DNA of 64,000 nt from Trinickia dinghuensis. GTDB taxonomy: Bacteria; Pseudomonadota; Gammaproteobacteria; Burkholderiales; Burkholderiaceae. A program made the position numbers and the translations under genes. Below, piece after piece: positions 50,130 to 59,244 of the stretch. The stretch lies in assembly GCF_003367175.1 (NCBI RefSeq), contig NZ_QRGA01000022.1, forward strand, positions 42,308 to 106,307, read 5' to 3'. Every line of letters starts with the position of its first letter. The first letter of the stretch is position 1. Under the pieces are notes generated by a model. The model had not been told where the DNA came from and searched no databases. It saw only the letters and a program-made list of their open reading frames with translations.

Positions 50130-50464
50130 CGCCCTCTTCACACAGTATTGAGGTAGCGGACGACCGTTGCATATGTTTGCGCGCAGGAGCATTAGGTTCG
50201 GATGTCAGAAGCCATGTACTCAATAGAGCGCGGCAGTGTACTGCATACCCCGTTAGGTATGAACGATCCCAAAAAGCGAACGCGAAACGCACCACCACAA
50301 AGGAACCTAGACGGTCTATTCGGCGCAAACAACCCCCGAGAAAATTGAGATAGCCGGCCGGAATCCAAAACACCGTTGAAACCGCATTAGAATGCGAGCG
50401 AATAATCGGCACCGCATCGGCGTGTGCTCGCGTCGCATTTCCATTTCGAACCGCTCCCACTTCA
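50130..50464. other. Gene-free stretch upstream of the P450 gene
   Basis: A 335-base stretch that looks A+T-richer than the flanking core. It lies between the divergent toxin-like and P450 genes and should contain the promoters for both. No clear promoter, repeat or hairpin was recognised. A long minus-strand frame covers it but has no family features. Confidence 0.45.
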
Positions 50465-51661
50465 ATGAAACTCACCGACCTCTCCACTCCCGCCTTCCTG
50501 GAAAATCCCTACCCGCTCTACGAAACGCTCCGCGCCCAAGGCCCGTTCGTACGCGTCGCACCAACGGCGCTGATGACCGGGCGCTACAGCGTCGTCGACG
50601 CATTGCTGCAAAGCCGGCAGATGGGCAAGACCTACATGGACAGCGTCCGTGTCCGGTACGGCGAGGAAGCGCCGAACATGCCGCTGTTCCAGGGCGTCAG
50701 CAGGATGTTCCTCATGCTCAACCCGCCGATGCACACGCGCTTGCGCGGCCTAATGATGAAAGCGTTCAACGCGCGGCAGATCGAAACGATGCGCGAACTC
50801 GCCACCACCACCGCTCACGAACTGATCGACGGATTCGCACCGCGCAAGGAGGCCGATCTCGTCGCGGAATTCGCCTTTCCGCTCCCCTTGCTGATCATCT
50901 GCCGCATACTGGATCTCCCCATCGACGAAGCAAGAACGCTCGGGGCGGCCGTGGGTAAGCTAGGAAAAGTGTTCGATCCGGCGCCGATGAACGCCGAAGC
51001 GCTGGCGGAAACGAGCGCGGCCCATGACGACCTCGTCGGGTATTTCACCAAGGTCATCGAGACTCGCCGCGCAAGCCCCGGAAGCGATTTGATTTCGGTA
51101 CTGCTCCGAGTCGAAGAAGACGGCGAGACACTGACGGACGACGAAATCGTCTCCAACGTGATCTTGCTCTTCATCGCCGGCCACGAAACGACATCGAACA
51201 TGATCGGCAATGCGCTGGTCGCGCTGCATCGCAACCCGGAGCAGCTCGATCTGCTCAAGCGCGATTCTCGCCTAATACCCAATGCCGTACTCGAATGCCT
51301 GCGCTACGACGGCTCGGTGCAAATGACGATGCGCACGGCGATAGAGGACATCGAAGTGGACGGCGAGGTAGTGCCGCGCGGAACGATGGTGTTCCTGATG
51401 CTCGGCGCGGCCAACCGCGATCCGGATCAGTTCGCGGAACCGGATCGGCTAGATATCGAGCGGAAGCAAGGGCGCCCGCAAACGTTCGGCGCAGGCATCC
51501 ACCATTGCCTCGGCAATCGGCTGGCGCTGCTGGAGATGGAAGCCGCGATCGGCGTACTGCTCGAACGCCTGCCCCATCTTCGGCTCACTCACCTCGATCG
51601 CCTGGACTGGAACAAGCGAGGCAACCTGCGGGGCGTCACTGCATTGACGGCGGCTTGGTAA
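50465..51661 (+). CDS. Cytochrome P450
   Basis: A soluble bacterial class I P450 of 398 residues. The oxygen-activation motif AGHETT is at 238-243, the K-helix ExxR at Glu277-Arg280, and the heme-binding block [14 protein letters not shown] holds the thiolate Cys348. The acidic and hydrophobic substrate regions do not reveal the substrate. No ferredoxin or reductase gene lies next to it, so redox partners must come from elsewhere. It is transcribed divergently from the toxin-like gene and converges on the next gene. The ribosome-binding site is poor. Confidence 0.93.
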   Translation: MKLTDLSTPAFLENPYPLYETLRAQGPFVRVAPTALMTGRYSVVDALLQSRQMGKTYMDSVRVRYGEEAPNMPLFQGVSRMFLMLNPPMHTRLRGLMMKAFNARQIETMRELATTTAHELIDGFAPRKEADLVAEFAFPLPLLIICRILDLPIDEARTLGAAVGKLGKVFDPAPMNAEALAETSAAHDDLVGYFTKVIETRRASPGSDLISVLLRVEEDGETLTDDEIVSNVILLFIAGHETTSNMIGNALVALHRNPEQLDLLKRDSRLIPNAVLECLRYDGSVQMTMRTAIEDIEVDGEVVPRGTMVFLMLGAANRDPDQFAEPDRLDIERKQGRPQTFGAGIHHCLGNRLALLEMEAAIGVLLERLPHLRLTHLDRLDWNKRGNLRGVTALTAAW

Positions 51662-51711
51662 GGGCAAAAGCGCCTAGGTTGCTGCGTGCACGAGGCATCC
51701 GGCGTGGTGCC

Positions 51712-52188
51712 TCAATCGACCTCAGCCCTGCAGATTCCGTAATGCTTCCCGTCGTAATCCGGCTGGCTAGTCAGCTCGCAGACTAGCCGAATTGGCCGGC
51801 CGTCAAGCTCGGTATCCGCGTCATAGCTGTTCTTACTATGACGCCAAGCAGTGTACTCAACGCCTTCGTAGCGAATCACGATTTTCTGAAGCATGATCGG
51901 CTGCGCGGGAATCAACCGCAGAAACCATGCCGCACGCGTGATCGGCTGAAACCGGAACGCTCCCTTTTCGTCGGTCACGGCCCGTTGCGGAGCAATTTCG
52001 TTTTCGTTATCCGACCACACCACCTTCTGGATCAGTTCGGCACCGGCCACCGGCGCGCCATGCTTAAGCACGGTGCCGCGAACTTCGGAAAAAAGAACGA
52101 GACGATCGAACGCTCCCATAGCCCATCCCTTCCGCAAACCCGATACGAACACCGCGGATATAAGCAGGCCCGCTGCCACGACAATCAT
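51712..52188 (-). CDS. Membrane-anchored hypothetical protein with Ig-like fold (DUF6795-like)
   Basis: About 158 residues. An N-terminal hydrophobic segment (MIVVAAGLLISAVFVSGL) anchors it or acts as a signal peptide. The rest begins LVLFSEVRGTVLKHGAPVAGAELIQ and looks like a carboxypeptidase-regulatory-like beta-sandwich (DUF6795 type), a fold found in envelope and secretion-associated proteins. The start may be the ATG at 52188 or a GTG at 52209. It converges on the P450 gene. No function is known to me. Confidence 0.65.
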   Translation of the reverse strand: MIVVAAGLLISAVFVSGLRKGWAMGAFDRLVLFSEVRGTVLKHGAPVAGAELIQKVVWSDNENEIAPQRAVTDEKGAFRFQPITRAAWFLRLIPAQPIMLQKIVIRYEGVEYTAWRHSKNSYDADTELDGRPIRLVCELTSQPDYDGKHYGICRAEVD

Positions 52189-52348
52189 GGCATCCCGCCG
52201 CACACCCACCGCGCCCCCCGCAAGCCATACGCTTTATGGCCAACGTATCGCACTATGCACCATGCGGACGGACAATAGACGGGTGATTAGCAAACAAATA
52301 TTAAACGGGCCGATGCAGTCACGGGATCGCAAGGGAAGACGCTGGACT

Positions 52349-53422
52349 TCAAGCCTCTTGTGCTTCGCTCAAGGCCGGGTAATCCGTGTAGCCCCGCTCG
52401 TTCCCGCCGAAGAAGGCGGTGCGATTCGCTTCGTTCATCGGGGCATTGGTCTTCAATCGAGTCACGAAATCGGGATTCGCAAGCACCATCTGGCCGTAGG
52501 ATTCGAGGTCGGCCAAACCCGCGGCCACATCGGCCCCGATCTCGCCACGCGCACGCCCCGGACGATTGAGAATCAGCGTGCCCTTCCACAACTTGCGAAT
52601 GTCAGCCAGCAGCAGCTCGTTGCCCTGATGCGCGACATGCAGATAGGCCAGCTTCAACTTGTCGAGTTCGGCCACCAAGTAGCGATAGAGCGCAGGCCCT
52701 TCGCCGCCTTCGTCGATGCCCCACATCGTCGTGCCGGGCGATAAGCGAATCGCCGTGCGATCCGCTCCGATCTCCTCGGCAATGGCAGCAGCCACTTCGA
52801 TCGCGAAGCGCGCGCGATTCTCGATCGATCCGCCGTATTCATCCGTACGCGTATTCGCGCTGGGCGCCAGGAATTGCTGGACCAAATAGGCGTTCGCGCC
52901 GTGGATTTCGACGCCGTCGGCGCCGGCTTCAATCGCCCGGCGCGCCGCATGACGAAAATCGAGCACCGTCCGACGCACCTCCTCCGTGGTCAACGCGCGC
53001 GGCGCGGGAATGTCCTGCAGGCCCGTCGGCGTGAACATCTGCGTGCCGGGGGCGACGGCCGAAGGCGCGACGCCTTGCCGATGATGCGGCGTGTTGGCGG
53101 GATGGGACATGCGGCCGGCATGCATCAACTGAATGAACACATGGCCACCCTTCGCATGGACCGCGTCGGTGGTCGCGCGCCAGCCGGCGACGTGCGCGTC
53201 GGTGTAAATGCCCGGCGTGGTCAGATAGCCTTGGCCATCGTCCGAAGGCTGTGTGCCCTCCGTGACGATCAGGCCCATGCTGGCGCGTTGCGCATAGTAT
53301 TCGGCCGCCAATGCGCCGGGCGTACCGTCGAATTGGGCACGCGAGCGGGTCATCGGCGCCATGGCCAAGCGGTTGGAAAGGGTATAGCGGCCGACGTGAA
53401 CAGGCGTGAAGAGTCGAGTCAT
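52349..53422 (-). CDS. Old Yellow Enzyme family alkene reductase (NemA-like)
   Basis: A 357-residue FMN and NADPH dependent ene-reductase that reduces activated C=C bonds such as in N-ethylmaleimide and enones. FMN and substrate residues are seen in NRLAMAPMTRSRA, HVFIQLMHAGRMSHPANTP, VEIHGANAYLVQQFLAP (the His-Asn pair that binds the carbonyl oxygen), ENRARFAIEV and the C-terminal MVLANPDFVTRL. It is divergent from a LysR gene with a palindromic operator between them, the usual arrangement for a stress-induced OYE. Confidence 0.93.
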   Translation of the reverse strand: MTRLFTPVHVGRYTLSNRLAMAPMTRSRAQFDGTPGALAAEYYAQRASMGLIVTEGTQPSDDGQGYLTTPGIYTDAHVAGWRATTDAVHAKGGHVFIQLMHAGRMSHPANTPHHRQGVAPSAVAPGTQMFTPTGLQDIPAPRALTTEEVRRTVLDFRHAARRAIEAGADGVEIHGANAYLVQQFLAPSANTRTDEYGGSIENRARFAIEVAAAIAEEIGADRTAIRLSPGTTMWGIDEGGEGPALYRYLVAELDKLKLAYLHVAHQGNELLLADIRKLWKGTLILNRPGRARGEIGADVAAGLADLESYGQMVLANPDFVTRLKTNAPMNEANRTAFFGGNERGYTDYPALSEAQEA

Positions 53423-53510
53423 GATGTATTGGGCGCAGGGCGCGAAGTAGAGGATGTGCGAGCATCATCGCCTGCATCCTCGATGGAATAAATCCCCCAG
53501 ATTGGATATC

Positions 53511-53532
53511 ATTGCTTCAAATTTGGAGCAAT
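53511..53532. promoter_or_regulatory. Palindromic LysR operator between the OYE and LysR genes
   Basis: A near-perfect 22-base palindrome with arms ATTGCTTCAAA and TTTGGAGCAAT; 20 of 22 positions obey the symmetry. Its right arm includes the GGAG ribosome-binding site of the LysR gene (GTG at 53537). It lies 89 bases from the OYE start. LysR proteins bind such T-N11-A type dyads, so it should serve autoregulation and control of the divergent reductase gene. Confidence 0.6.
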
Positions 53533-53536
53533 TGAA

Positions 53537-54415
53537 GTGGAATATCTGAACGACATGGGCTTGTTCGTCGAGGTCGTCAAAGCGAAGGGCTTCCGCGGCG
53601 CGGCCGAGGCCATCGGCATCCCGAACTCCACTTTGTCGCGGCGTATCAGCGGGCTCGAAAAAGCGATCGGGCTGCGCCTGCTCCATCGCACGACGCGCAA
53701 GATCGAGCTGACCGAAGCCGGCAAGATCTATTTCGAGCGCTGCAAGCGCATCGTCGAGGAAGCCAGGCTTGCGCACGAGCAGCTCGGTGAAATGCTCGCG
53801 CAGCCGAGCGGCGTCCTTCGGGTTTCGTTGCCGGTGGACTTCGCCGTGACCTATCTGGCACCCTTGATCGCCGAGTTTGCAGGCCTCTACCCAGGCATCA
53901 CCTTCGATCTGGATCTGACGCCGCGGCGCGTCGATTTAGTGGGCGAACCTTTCGACGTGGCGATTCGCATGGGACAGCCCGAGGATTCGCAACTGATTGC
54001 ACGCCAATTGGCTTCGCTCGAGTCGCACCTTTATGCGTCGCCCGGCTATCTCGAGCGAGCGGGCGAACCGCACAAGCCCAGCGATCTGGAAAAACACGAG
54101 TGCTTCTCGATATCGAAAGCGGGCGCGGGTTTCTGGACGCTGCGCGACGGCAAGCACACCGCCAAGATATCGGTCGGCGGACGATTCACGATCAACAGCG
54201 TGGGCCTCATGCGCCGGCTCGCGACGCTCGACATGGGCATCGTTCTGGTGCCCGCGGAAGTCGTCGCCGACGATCTCGCCGGCGGCCAACTGCGCCGCGT
54301 CATGCCGGCATGGCACGGCGTACCGATGCCTGTCTATGCCATCACGGAAACCCGCCTGTTGCCGGCGAAGACGCAGCGATTCATCGAATTCCTGCGGGAA
54401 CGTTTGGAACCGTGA
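53537..54415 (+). CDS. LysR family transcriptional regulator
   Basis: A 292-residue LysR regulator. The N-terminal winged helix has AKGFRGAAEAIGIPNSTLSRRISGLEKAIGLRL in parts, followed by a linker helix and the ligand-binding domain beginning VLRVSLPVDFAVTYLAPLIAEF. The GTG at 53537 is supported by GGAG nine bases upstream. By its divergent position and the shared operator it likely controls the ene-reductase gene. The inducer is unknown; electrophiles or redox cyclers are common for this arrangement. Confidence 0.93.
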   Translation: MEYLNDMGLFVEVVKAKGFRGAAEAIGIPNSTLSRRISGLEKAIGLRLLHRTTRKIELTEAGKIYFERCKRIVEEARLAHEQLGEMLAQPSGVLRVSLPVDFAVTYLAPLIAEFAGLYPGITFDLDLTPRRVDLVGEPFDVAIRMGQPEDSQLIARQLASLESHLYASPGYLERAGEPHKPSDLEKHECFSISKAGAGFWTLRDGKHTAKISVGGRFTINSVGLMRRLATLDMGIVLVPAEVVADDLAGGQLRRVMPAWHGVPMPVYAITETRLLPAKTQRFIEFLRERLEP

Positions 54416-54451
54416 GCGGCAAAACCGCGCGGATCGATCGGATCGGTCCGA

Positions 54452-55108
54452 TCAATCGGCCCAGTTCTCGACGTAGCGCGGCACCGCGATGCGCTCGTCA
54501 CGTTGGGCATGAATCGGCGTTCCACGAGTCGTCTTCAACGGCAAGACGCCCGTCCAGACCTCGAGCTCGAGGTCCTCTTCCTTGTCGGATGGAAGAGACG
54601 CACTGACCTTCACCGCGGCTTCCGCGAGAGAAATTCGCAATACGCTAGTGGCGTTGACTTCCTTCGAATTGCCGGGCCGCGCTTCATGCCTGCGGCCTTC
54701 GGCGATCTTATCCATGAACGCGTTCAGGGCCGCCAGCTTTTCCTCGCTGTTTTCCACGATTTCAAACTGCCCATAGACGACCACGGAACGATAGTTCATC
54801 GTATGGTTGAAGGCGGACTTGGCAAGAACGAGGCCGTCCACCAGCGTAATGGCGACCGATGCCTGTGTGTCCGCCGTCAACGCCTTGAGCATGCGGCTGC
54901 CATTGGATCCATGGATATAAAGGTAATTGCCCTTTCTCCAGTGAGCGGTCGGGATGCAATGCGTGGAGCCATCGGCAGAGAACGCAACGTGGCAAACGTA
55001 GGCTTCGTCCACAATGCCGTGGAGCATCGCGCGATCATGGTTGGCCTTCTCGGGCAAGCGGCGAATGGTGGTGCGGGCGGACGGCGATGCCGTGGCGTGT
55101 TCATCCAT
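54452..55108 (-). CDS. Pyridoxamine 5'-phosphate oxidase-like flavin-binding protein
   Basis: A 218-residue split-barrel protein of the PNPOx-like flavin-nucleotide-binding group. Segments such as VDEAYVCHVAFSADG, THCIPTAHWRKGNYLYIHGSNGSRML and MNYRSVVVYGQFE are typical; the basic and Ser residues after YIHGS would bind FMN or a related cofactor. It is not the vitamin B6 enzyme PdxH, because the diagnostic C-terminal block of PdxH is absent. The substrate is unknown. It converges on the LysR gene; a small hairpin at 54436-54453 overlaps its stop. Confidence 0.82.
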   Translation of the reverse strand: MDEHATASPSARTTIRRLPEKANHDRAMLHGIVDEAYVCHVAFSADGSTHCIPTAHWRKGNYLYIHGSNGSRMLKALTADTQASVAITLVDGLVLAKSAFNHTMNYRSVVVYGQFEIVENSEEKLAALNAFMDKIAEGRRHEARPGNSKEVNATSVLRISLAEAAVKVSASLPSDKEEDLELEVWTGVLPLKTTRGTPIHAQRDERIAVPRYVENWAD

Positions 55109-55260
55109 GTTTTATTATCGTATTCGCTCTTATTTGATTTAGGGTATCCGGTTTACACGGTTGATGAAGTGAATTCGCGATTATAGGCAAATTCGCATTC
55201 CGCGGTTGATCGAACAGGAACGATCATCATGAAAAACTGACGGCTGCACCCGGCCGCGAA

Positions 55261-55300
55261 GGTTTGGCCGCGCTAGGACGATCGCCGGCCCAGCCAAACC
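55261..55300 (-). terminator. Possible hairpin terminator of the outer-membrane protein gene
   Basis: Arms GGTTTGGC (55261-55268) and GCCAAACC (55293-55300) with internal partial pairing lie 22 bases after the outer-membrane protein stop. On the minus strand only two T residues follow, so termination would be weak. Confidence 0.4.
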
Positions 55301-55322
55301 CTCGCTACACACAGCCGTTGGG

Positions 55323-56558
55323 TTAGAACGTATAGCCGAGGTTCAGGCTGCCGGCGTGATAGTTGCAGCCCGTCGTATACGTTGCCCCGATACGCAGACG
55401 CTTGTAGAACGCCGCATTCGATGACGTGACCGTGCCAAAATCGAAAAACACTTCCGTGTAGTGCGGAATGGCGAGCTGCGAACCATAGGCCTGCGTGTAA
55501 GCGACGCCGCCGCGCACAGACAGCGGGCCGCCCCACCAGTTCCACTTCGTCTTGTATTCGGCTTCGACACCGTTCTTGACCACGGTGTTGTTCACGCCCG
55601 GATCGATCGAATAGCCGGAGACTTTGACGTTCGCACTGTTGACGCGGCCGATCATGTTGCCCAACGTCACGGCAAAATCCGAATTCACATGATACGTATA
55701 GCGGCTATTGAGCGCGTACGAATACAGCAAGCCCGCCGCACCGAGATCCGCTGAGCCCGTGACACCGCCGGAGATAGTCGGAATCAGGTACCAGTCCACG
55801 CCCGGGAGGATCGGGATTTGCAGACCTACGCCGAGCTGGGCCGCATAGCTTTGCGCACCGCCGACCTGCTGGAAGCTGAGCGGCATGTTGAACTGCAATT
55901 GCCAGCCCGGATTGGAAAAGCGGTAGGCGTAAGAGATCGGCAACGTTGCCTGCGTGCCCGAATAGCCGTTGACCGAAAACTCGCCGCCCGACACACCGAT
56001 CCCAAAGCGTCCACCGGAGGCACCACCCTCGGAAACATTGCCCGCAGTATTGAATGCGCCGGTCGCAAAGCTCGTGTTGACCATCGAACTTTGCAAGCTG
56101 CCGGGGTTCCCTGCGATCGGCGAGATCGTCGAATTAGCGACGAGGTACCGCTGGAACTCGTTGACGACGGACATTCCCTGCCCTTTCAAGAAAGAAAGGA
56201 ATTGCTTCGCCGAGTCGTCACGCGTCGTACCCGTGAAGGTTTCGGTGAGGCCGAGCCCGGGTACCGAAAAGGTAAGCGTCGTGCTGTTCTGCGCATACGC
56301 CAAATTGACCGGTACGCCCATGTAGCTGACCTGGGCATTCACGCCCGAGTTCTGTGTGTACGTGTTCGCGATACTGGACAGCTGATTGTTTTGGAAGGTG
56401 TCGACGACCGATTCCACGGTCTTGAAGGACTCCGTCACCGTCTGCGTGCTGTTGCCGTTGGTGATCGATGCACTCATGCTGAACGGATCACTTGCGTGAG
56501 CCGCCGCGCACATCATCAACGCGCCCCCGAATACCAGCCCGCTTTTCACATATTTCAT
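55323..56558 (-). CDS. Putative outer-membrane beta-barrel protein
   Basis: A 411-residue secreted protein: a signal peptide ends after AAAHASD (near residue 23), then a Thr/Ser/Asn-rich N-terminal half (SASITNGNSTQTVTESF), then a C-terminal half with alternating hydrophobic strands and a final aromatic residue (LNLGYTF), the sorting signal for BAM-dependent barrels. I do not recognise the family. It may be a porin-like or adhesin-like barrel. Upstream 56559-56873 is free of genes. Confidence 0.7.
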   Translation of the reverse strand: MKYVKSGLVFGGALMMCAAAHASDPFSMSASITNGNSTQTVTESFKTVESVVDTFQNNQLSSIANTYTQNSGVNAQVSYMGVPVNLAYAQNSTTLTFSVPGLGLTETFTGTTRDDSAKQFLSFLKGQGMSVVNEFQRYLVANSTISPIAGNPGSLQSSMVNTSFATGAFNTAGNVSEGGASGGRFGIGVSGGEFSVNGYSGTQATLPISYAYRFSNPGWQLQFNMPLSFQQVGGAQSYAAQLGVGLQIPILPGVDWYLIPTISGGVTGSADLGAAGLLYSYALNSRYTYHVNSDFAVTLGNMIGRVNSANVKVSGYSIDPGVNNTVVKNGVEAEYKTKWNWWGGPLSVRGGVAYTQAYGSQLAIPHYTEVFFDFGTVTSSNAAFYKRLRIGATYTTGCNYHAGSLNLGYTF

Positions 56559-56873
56559 ACTGCTTACGCTCCGCTCTTGTTGGTCACTGTATCTGCTTCA
56601 GAAACGTTCCTGAAACAGCCTTTAGTTATCGGCGCGTAATGGAAAAGCTAAAGGGGCATAAACGTTTTTATTGCGCGCAAACGTTTAGCCATAGAGAAGG
56701 CGGAGATACAGCTTGCAAACGTCGTTGCAATGCATTGCTGCATGAGGCGTTGAGGCTTTAAAGCCGCGCTCCGATACTCCGCGGGGCTACGGATCCGAAG
56801 CCACTTCCTAGGCAAACCGACGCGCTGAGCTGCGCTCTCGGCGTAGCCAAGATCCGCAGCTCAGTCGATCAGG
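56559..56873. other. Gene-free stretch between outer-membrane protein and lipoprotein genes
   Basis: A 315-base stretch. It should contain the promoter of the outer-membrane protein gene near 56559-56700, which is A+T-richer than its surroundings. An inverted repeat with 10-base arms CTGAGCTGCG (56825-56834) and CGCAGCTCAG (56855-56864) lies just downstream of the lipoprotein stop; no T run follows on the minus strand. No gene is recognised. Confidence 0.5.
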
Positions 56874-58925
56874 TTAGTTGTTGTACTGCCAGGTACTCGT
56901 GTAGTACTCGCCGTCGGCCTGCCAGCCGATTTGCACCTGGGCCGAGGTTTCAGCAAGGGCGTTGGTCGCGGACGTCAGTTGGTCGACGTAGTTAGCTACA
57001 GTCGACGAGTACGTCGTGCCGCTGATCTTCGGCGCGTTCCCGTTCATTATGTCGTAAGGCTGCGACTGGAACGTCTGAACACCGTTCGTGAACACACCGG
57101 CACCTTGCGAGTTGATCTGCACCCACGTGTTCGGATACGACAAACTCGTCGACGGAACCGACCAATCGATGTTGGCGAAGCTTGCCGCCGTCGCAGTCGC
57201 GGTCGAGGCGCCCGAACCACCCGGCGTCAACAGGCTGGCGACAACGTCGGTGCCGAGCGTCGGCCAAGGCACCGTCGTGCCGGTGGCCGCGGTCGTATTC
57301 GGCGCGATGTTGAGCACCTTTTGCGGCGTACCGATCTGCGCACCCGAGTAGTTGTAGAACGTAACGGTGTAGACGCCGAACTGCTGAATGGCGGATACGT
57401 TGGCAGGCGCCGAAGCATAGTCCGGGGTGCTCGGCACGGAGACAGACCCGCCGCCGGACAACGCTTGCCAAGACCACTTGTACTGATCGCTCATGCCGAC
57501 GTTCACCCATGACGGGGACGTCTGCTGCAGAACGGGCGGCGCGGAAAGCGAACTCTGCGGGAAAGTCAGATAAGGCCCGAAGCCCGAGGCGGCGCCCGTC
57601 ATGTAGACGCCGCTTGCCGGCAACCCGGGGCCCTGAACGAGCGCCGATCCAACGCTGTATCCGGCGTTGTTGAGCGTCACGAACGTCGGGATTTGAATCG
57701 TCAGCCCCGATTCGTAGCGGCCTTTGTTCGCATCCGCGCTGTCGACGTACTGCACGCGGCCGACGTAGGACGCGACATATGCCGCGAACTGCGCCTGATT
57801 CCCGATGATGTCCCAGTTCCCGTTAGGCAGTTTCTGCACGATGTCGCTCGCGAAGTTCTGCGTTCCATTCGGTTGCGTAATCAGGAAGTACACGAGTGCA
57901 GCGGGATTGGCGATCGCCGGCAACGTGCCCGCCGGCAGGAATGCGACGGTCTTCACGCCTTGCAGCGTCGTCCCATTGACGAACAACGTATGGCGCTGAC
58001 CGATGTTCGTAAAGCCGTTGTTCAGGTAGTTCGCATCGAGCGCGCTGGCGCACGCGGTGCTCGCGCTGGCCGTCGAGCCGCCTTGCACGTCGGACATGCA
58101 CTGTCCTAGCGAAGCCACGAGCGCGGAAAGATAGTTGGCGGTCTGCGTCGGCGTAGTGAGCGGGGTCGAGACCGCCGTGTTCTGGTTCAACGCAATGGGC
58201 GTATTCGGATCGGCAAGGCTCGTGAGCTGCAAGCCGGTACCGCTCACCGAAGGCGTGACCGAAACCGAATCGATCACGGCATCCGCACCCGACTGATTCG
58301 GCGTGAACGTGCCGCCGATCGGATCGAACGAGGACGACGACAAGCCGTTGGCGGTGAGAATCGTGGAGAGGGCCGCATCGAGCTTGGCAACGGCCGCGGT
58401 GACGGCCGAAGGCGTAACGGTAGACGATACGCCGCCCGATTGCGTCAGCGACACAGGATTGCCGTCCCCGGCCAGCAGCGCGGCCACGGCCGTCGTCAGC
58501 GGCGTGACGTTGACGGTCAGCGGAGCACCATTGCTGGTGGCGGAGCTTGCCACGACCGAATAAAGCGTGGTCGATACGCCCGACGGCGCGGACGCCGTGA
58601 TGACGAACGGAGCGGTGAGTCCCGAGAGCGAGACACTGTAGGCCCCACCCGCTCCCGACGTTGCCGTGGCGGTCTTGCCGTTGGCATCGATGACCGTCAC
58701 CGTGGCACCCGTGAGCGCGTTGCCGATCGCGACCGTTCCCGACATCGTGCTGGCATTCGCGACCGTCGACCCCGTCGATCCGGTAGACGCCGTGCCTGTG
58801 CTGGAAGGCGTCGAACCGCTTGCGCTAGGCGAGCCCGATCCACCGCCGCCGCAGGCGGACAGAACGGCGGCCACCGATGCACAAAGAGCGAATTTCAAGA
58901 TTCCCGAGTTTTGCTTCTTATTCAC
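56874..58925 (-). CDS. Large putative surface lipoprotein
   Basis: A 683-residue protein with a lipoprotein signal peptide ending in the lipobox LSAC, followed by GGGG and a Ser/Thr/Gly-rich linker. The GTG at 58925, with GAGG upstream, is preferred to a more distant ATG that would add 36 basic residues. A carboxypeptidase-regulatory-like unit (SGTVAIGNALTGATVTVIDANGK) follows the linker, then a long Thr/Ser-rich body with few charged residues. Lipoproteins of this architecture are common in Burkholderia; function unknown. It ends YTSTWQYNN. Confidence 0.72.
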   Translation of the reverse strand: MNKKQNSGILKFALCASVAAVLSACGGGGSGSPSASGSTPSSTGTASTGSTGSTVANASTMSGTVAIGNALTGATVTVIDANGKTATATSGAGGAYSVSLSGLTAPFVITASAPSGVSTTLYSVVASSATSNGAPLTVNVTPLTTAVAALLAGDGNPVSLTQSGGVSSTVTPSAVTAAVAKLDAALSTILTANGLSSSSFDPIGGTFTPNQSGADAVIDSVSVTPSVSGTGLQLTSLADPNTPIALNQNTAVSTPLTTPTQTANYLSALVASLGQCMSDVQGGSTASASTACASALDANYLNNGFTNIGQRHTLFVNGTTLQGVKTVAFLPAGTLPAIANPAALVYFLITQPNGTQNFASDIVQKLPNGNWDIIGNQAQFAAYVASYVGRVQYVDSADANKGRYESGLTIQIPTFVTLNNAGYSVGSALVQGPGLPASGVYMTGAASGFGPYLTFPQSSLSAPPVLQQTSPSWVNVGMSDQYKWSWQALSGGGSVSVPSTPDYASAPANVSAIQQFGVYTVTFYNYSGAQIGTPQKVLNIAPNTTAATGTTVPWPTLGTDVVASLLTPGGSGASTATATAASFANIDWSVPSTSLSYPNTWVQINSQGAGVFTNGVQTFQSQPYDIMNGNAPKISGTTYSSTVANYVDQLTSATNALAETSAQVQIGWQADGEYYTSTWQYNN

Positions 58926-59171
58926 TTTTTCCTCGTTAAAGATGATTTCAACGATAGTTTTTCGTAATTTATTTAGGCCTTGGCGCCACACACGGATTGA
59001 ACCGGCCCCGGACATCACGCCAAGATCCCACAATGGAGAACGGCAGATTTTCTAAAAGATTTAGAGAGGCGACCGAATGAAGCATGTCTTCGCCGACGTG
59101 AAGACCGTCAATTACCGTGCGATTACCGCACTTGAGATCGACTTCAAGAAAGAAGCGATAAAAAAAGAAAA
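58926..59171. other. Promoter region of the lipoprotein gene and end of the symporter transcript
   Basis: Together with the terminator that follows this forms a 319-base gap before the symporter stop. The stretch 58930-59060 is A+T-rich and holds candidate promoter sequence for the lipoprotein gene, although no clear -35/-10 pair was assigned. A plus-strand 107-codon frame crosses the gap but has no family features. Confidence 0.45.
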
Positions 59172-59195
59172 GCGACCGGCGGGCGAGCCGGTCGC
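59172..59195 (-). terminator. Rho-independent terminator of the symporter gene
   Basis: Perfect 9-base arms GCGACCGGC (59172-59180) and GCCGGTCGC (59187-59195) enclose a 6-base loop, and on the minus strand the stem runs into CTTTTCTTTTTT. It lies 49 bases downstream of the symporter stop. Confidence 0.9.
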
Positions 59196-59244
59196 GAATC
59201 CACCTGCATTAAGAGGCCGAGAATGCGCAGGCGGGGCGCGGCGC

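Noticed and set aside
51692..51713. Hairpin between the P450 and the DUF6795-like gene
   Set aside because: Only six base pairs and no T run in either direction.
56825..56864. Inverted repeat after the lipoprotein gene as a terminator
   Set aside because: The 20-base loop and absence of a T run argue against a Rho-independent terminator.
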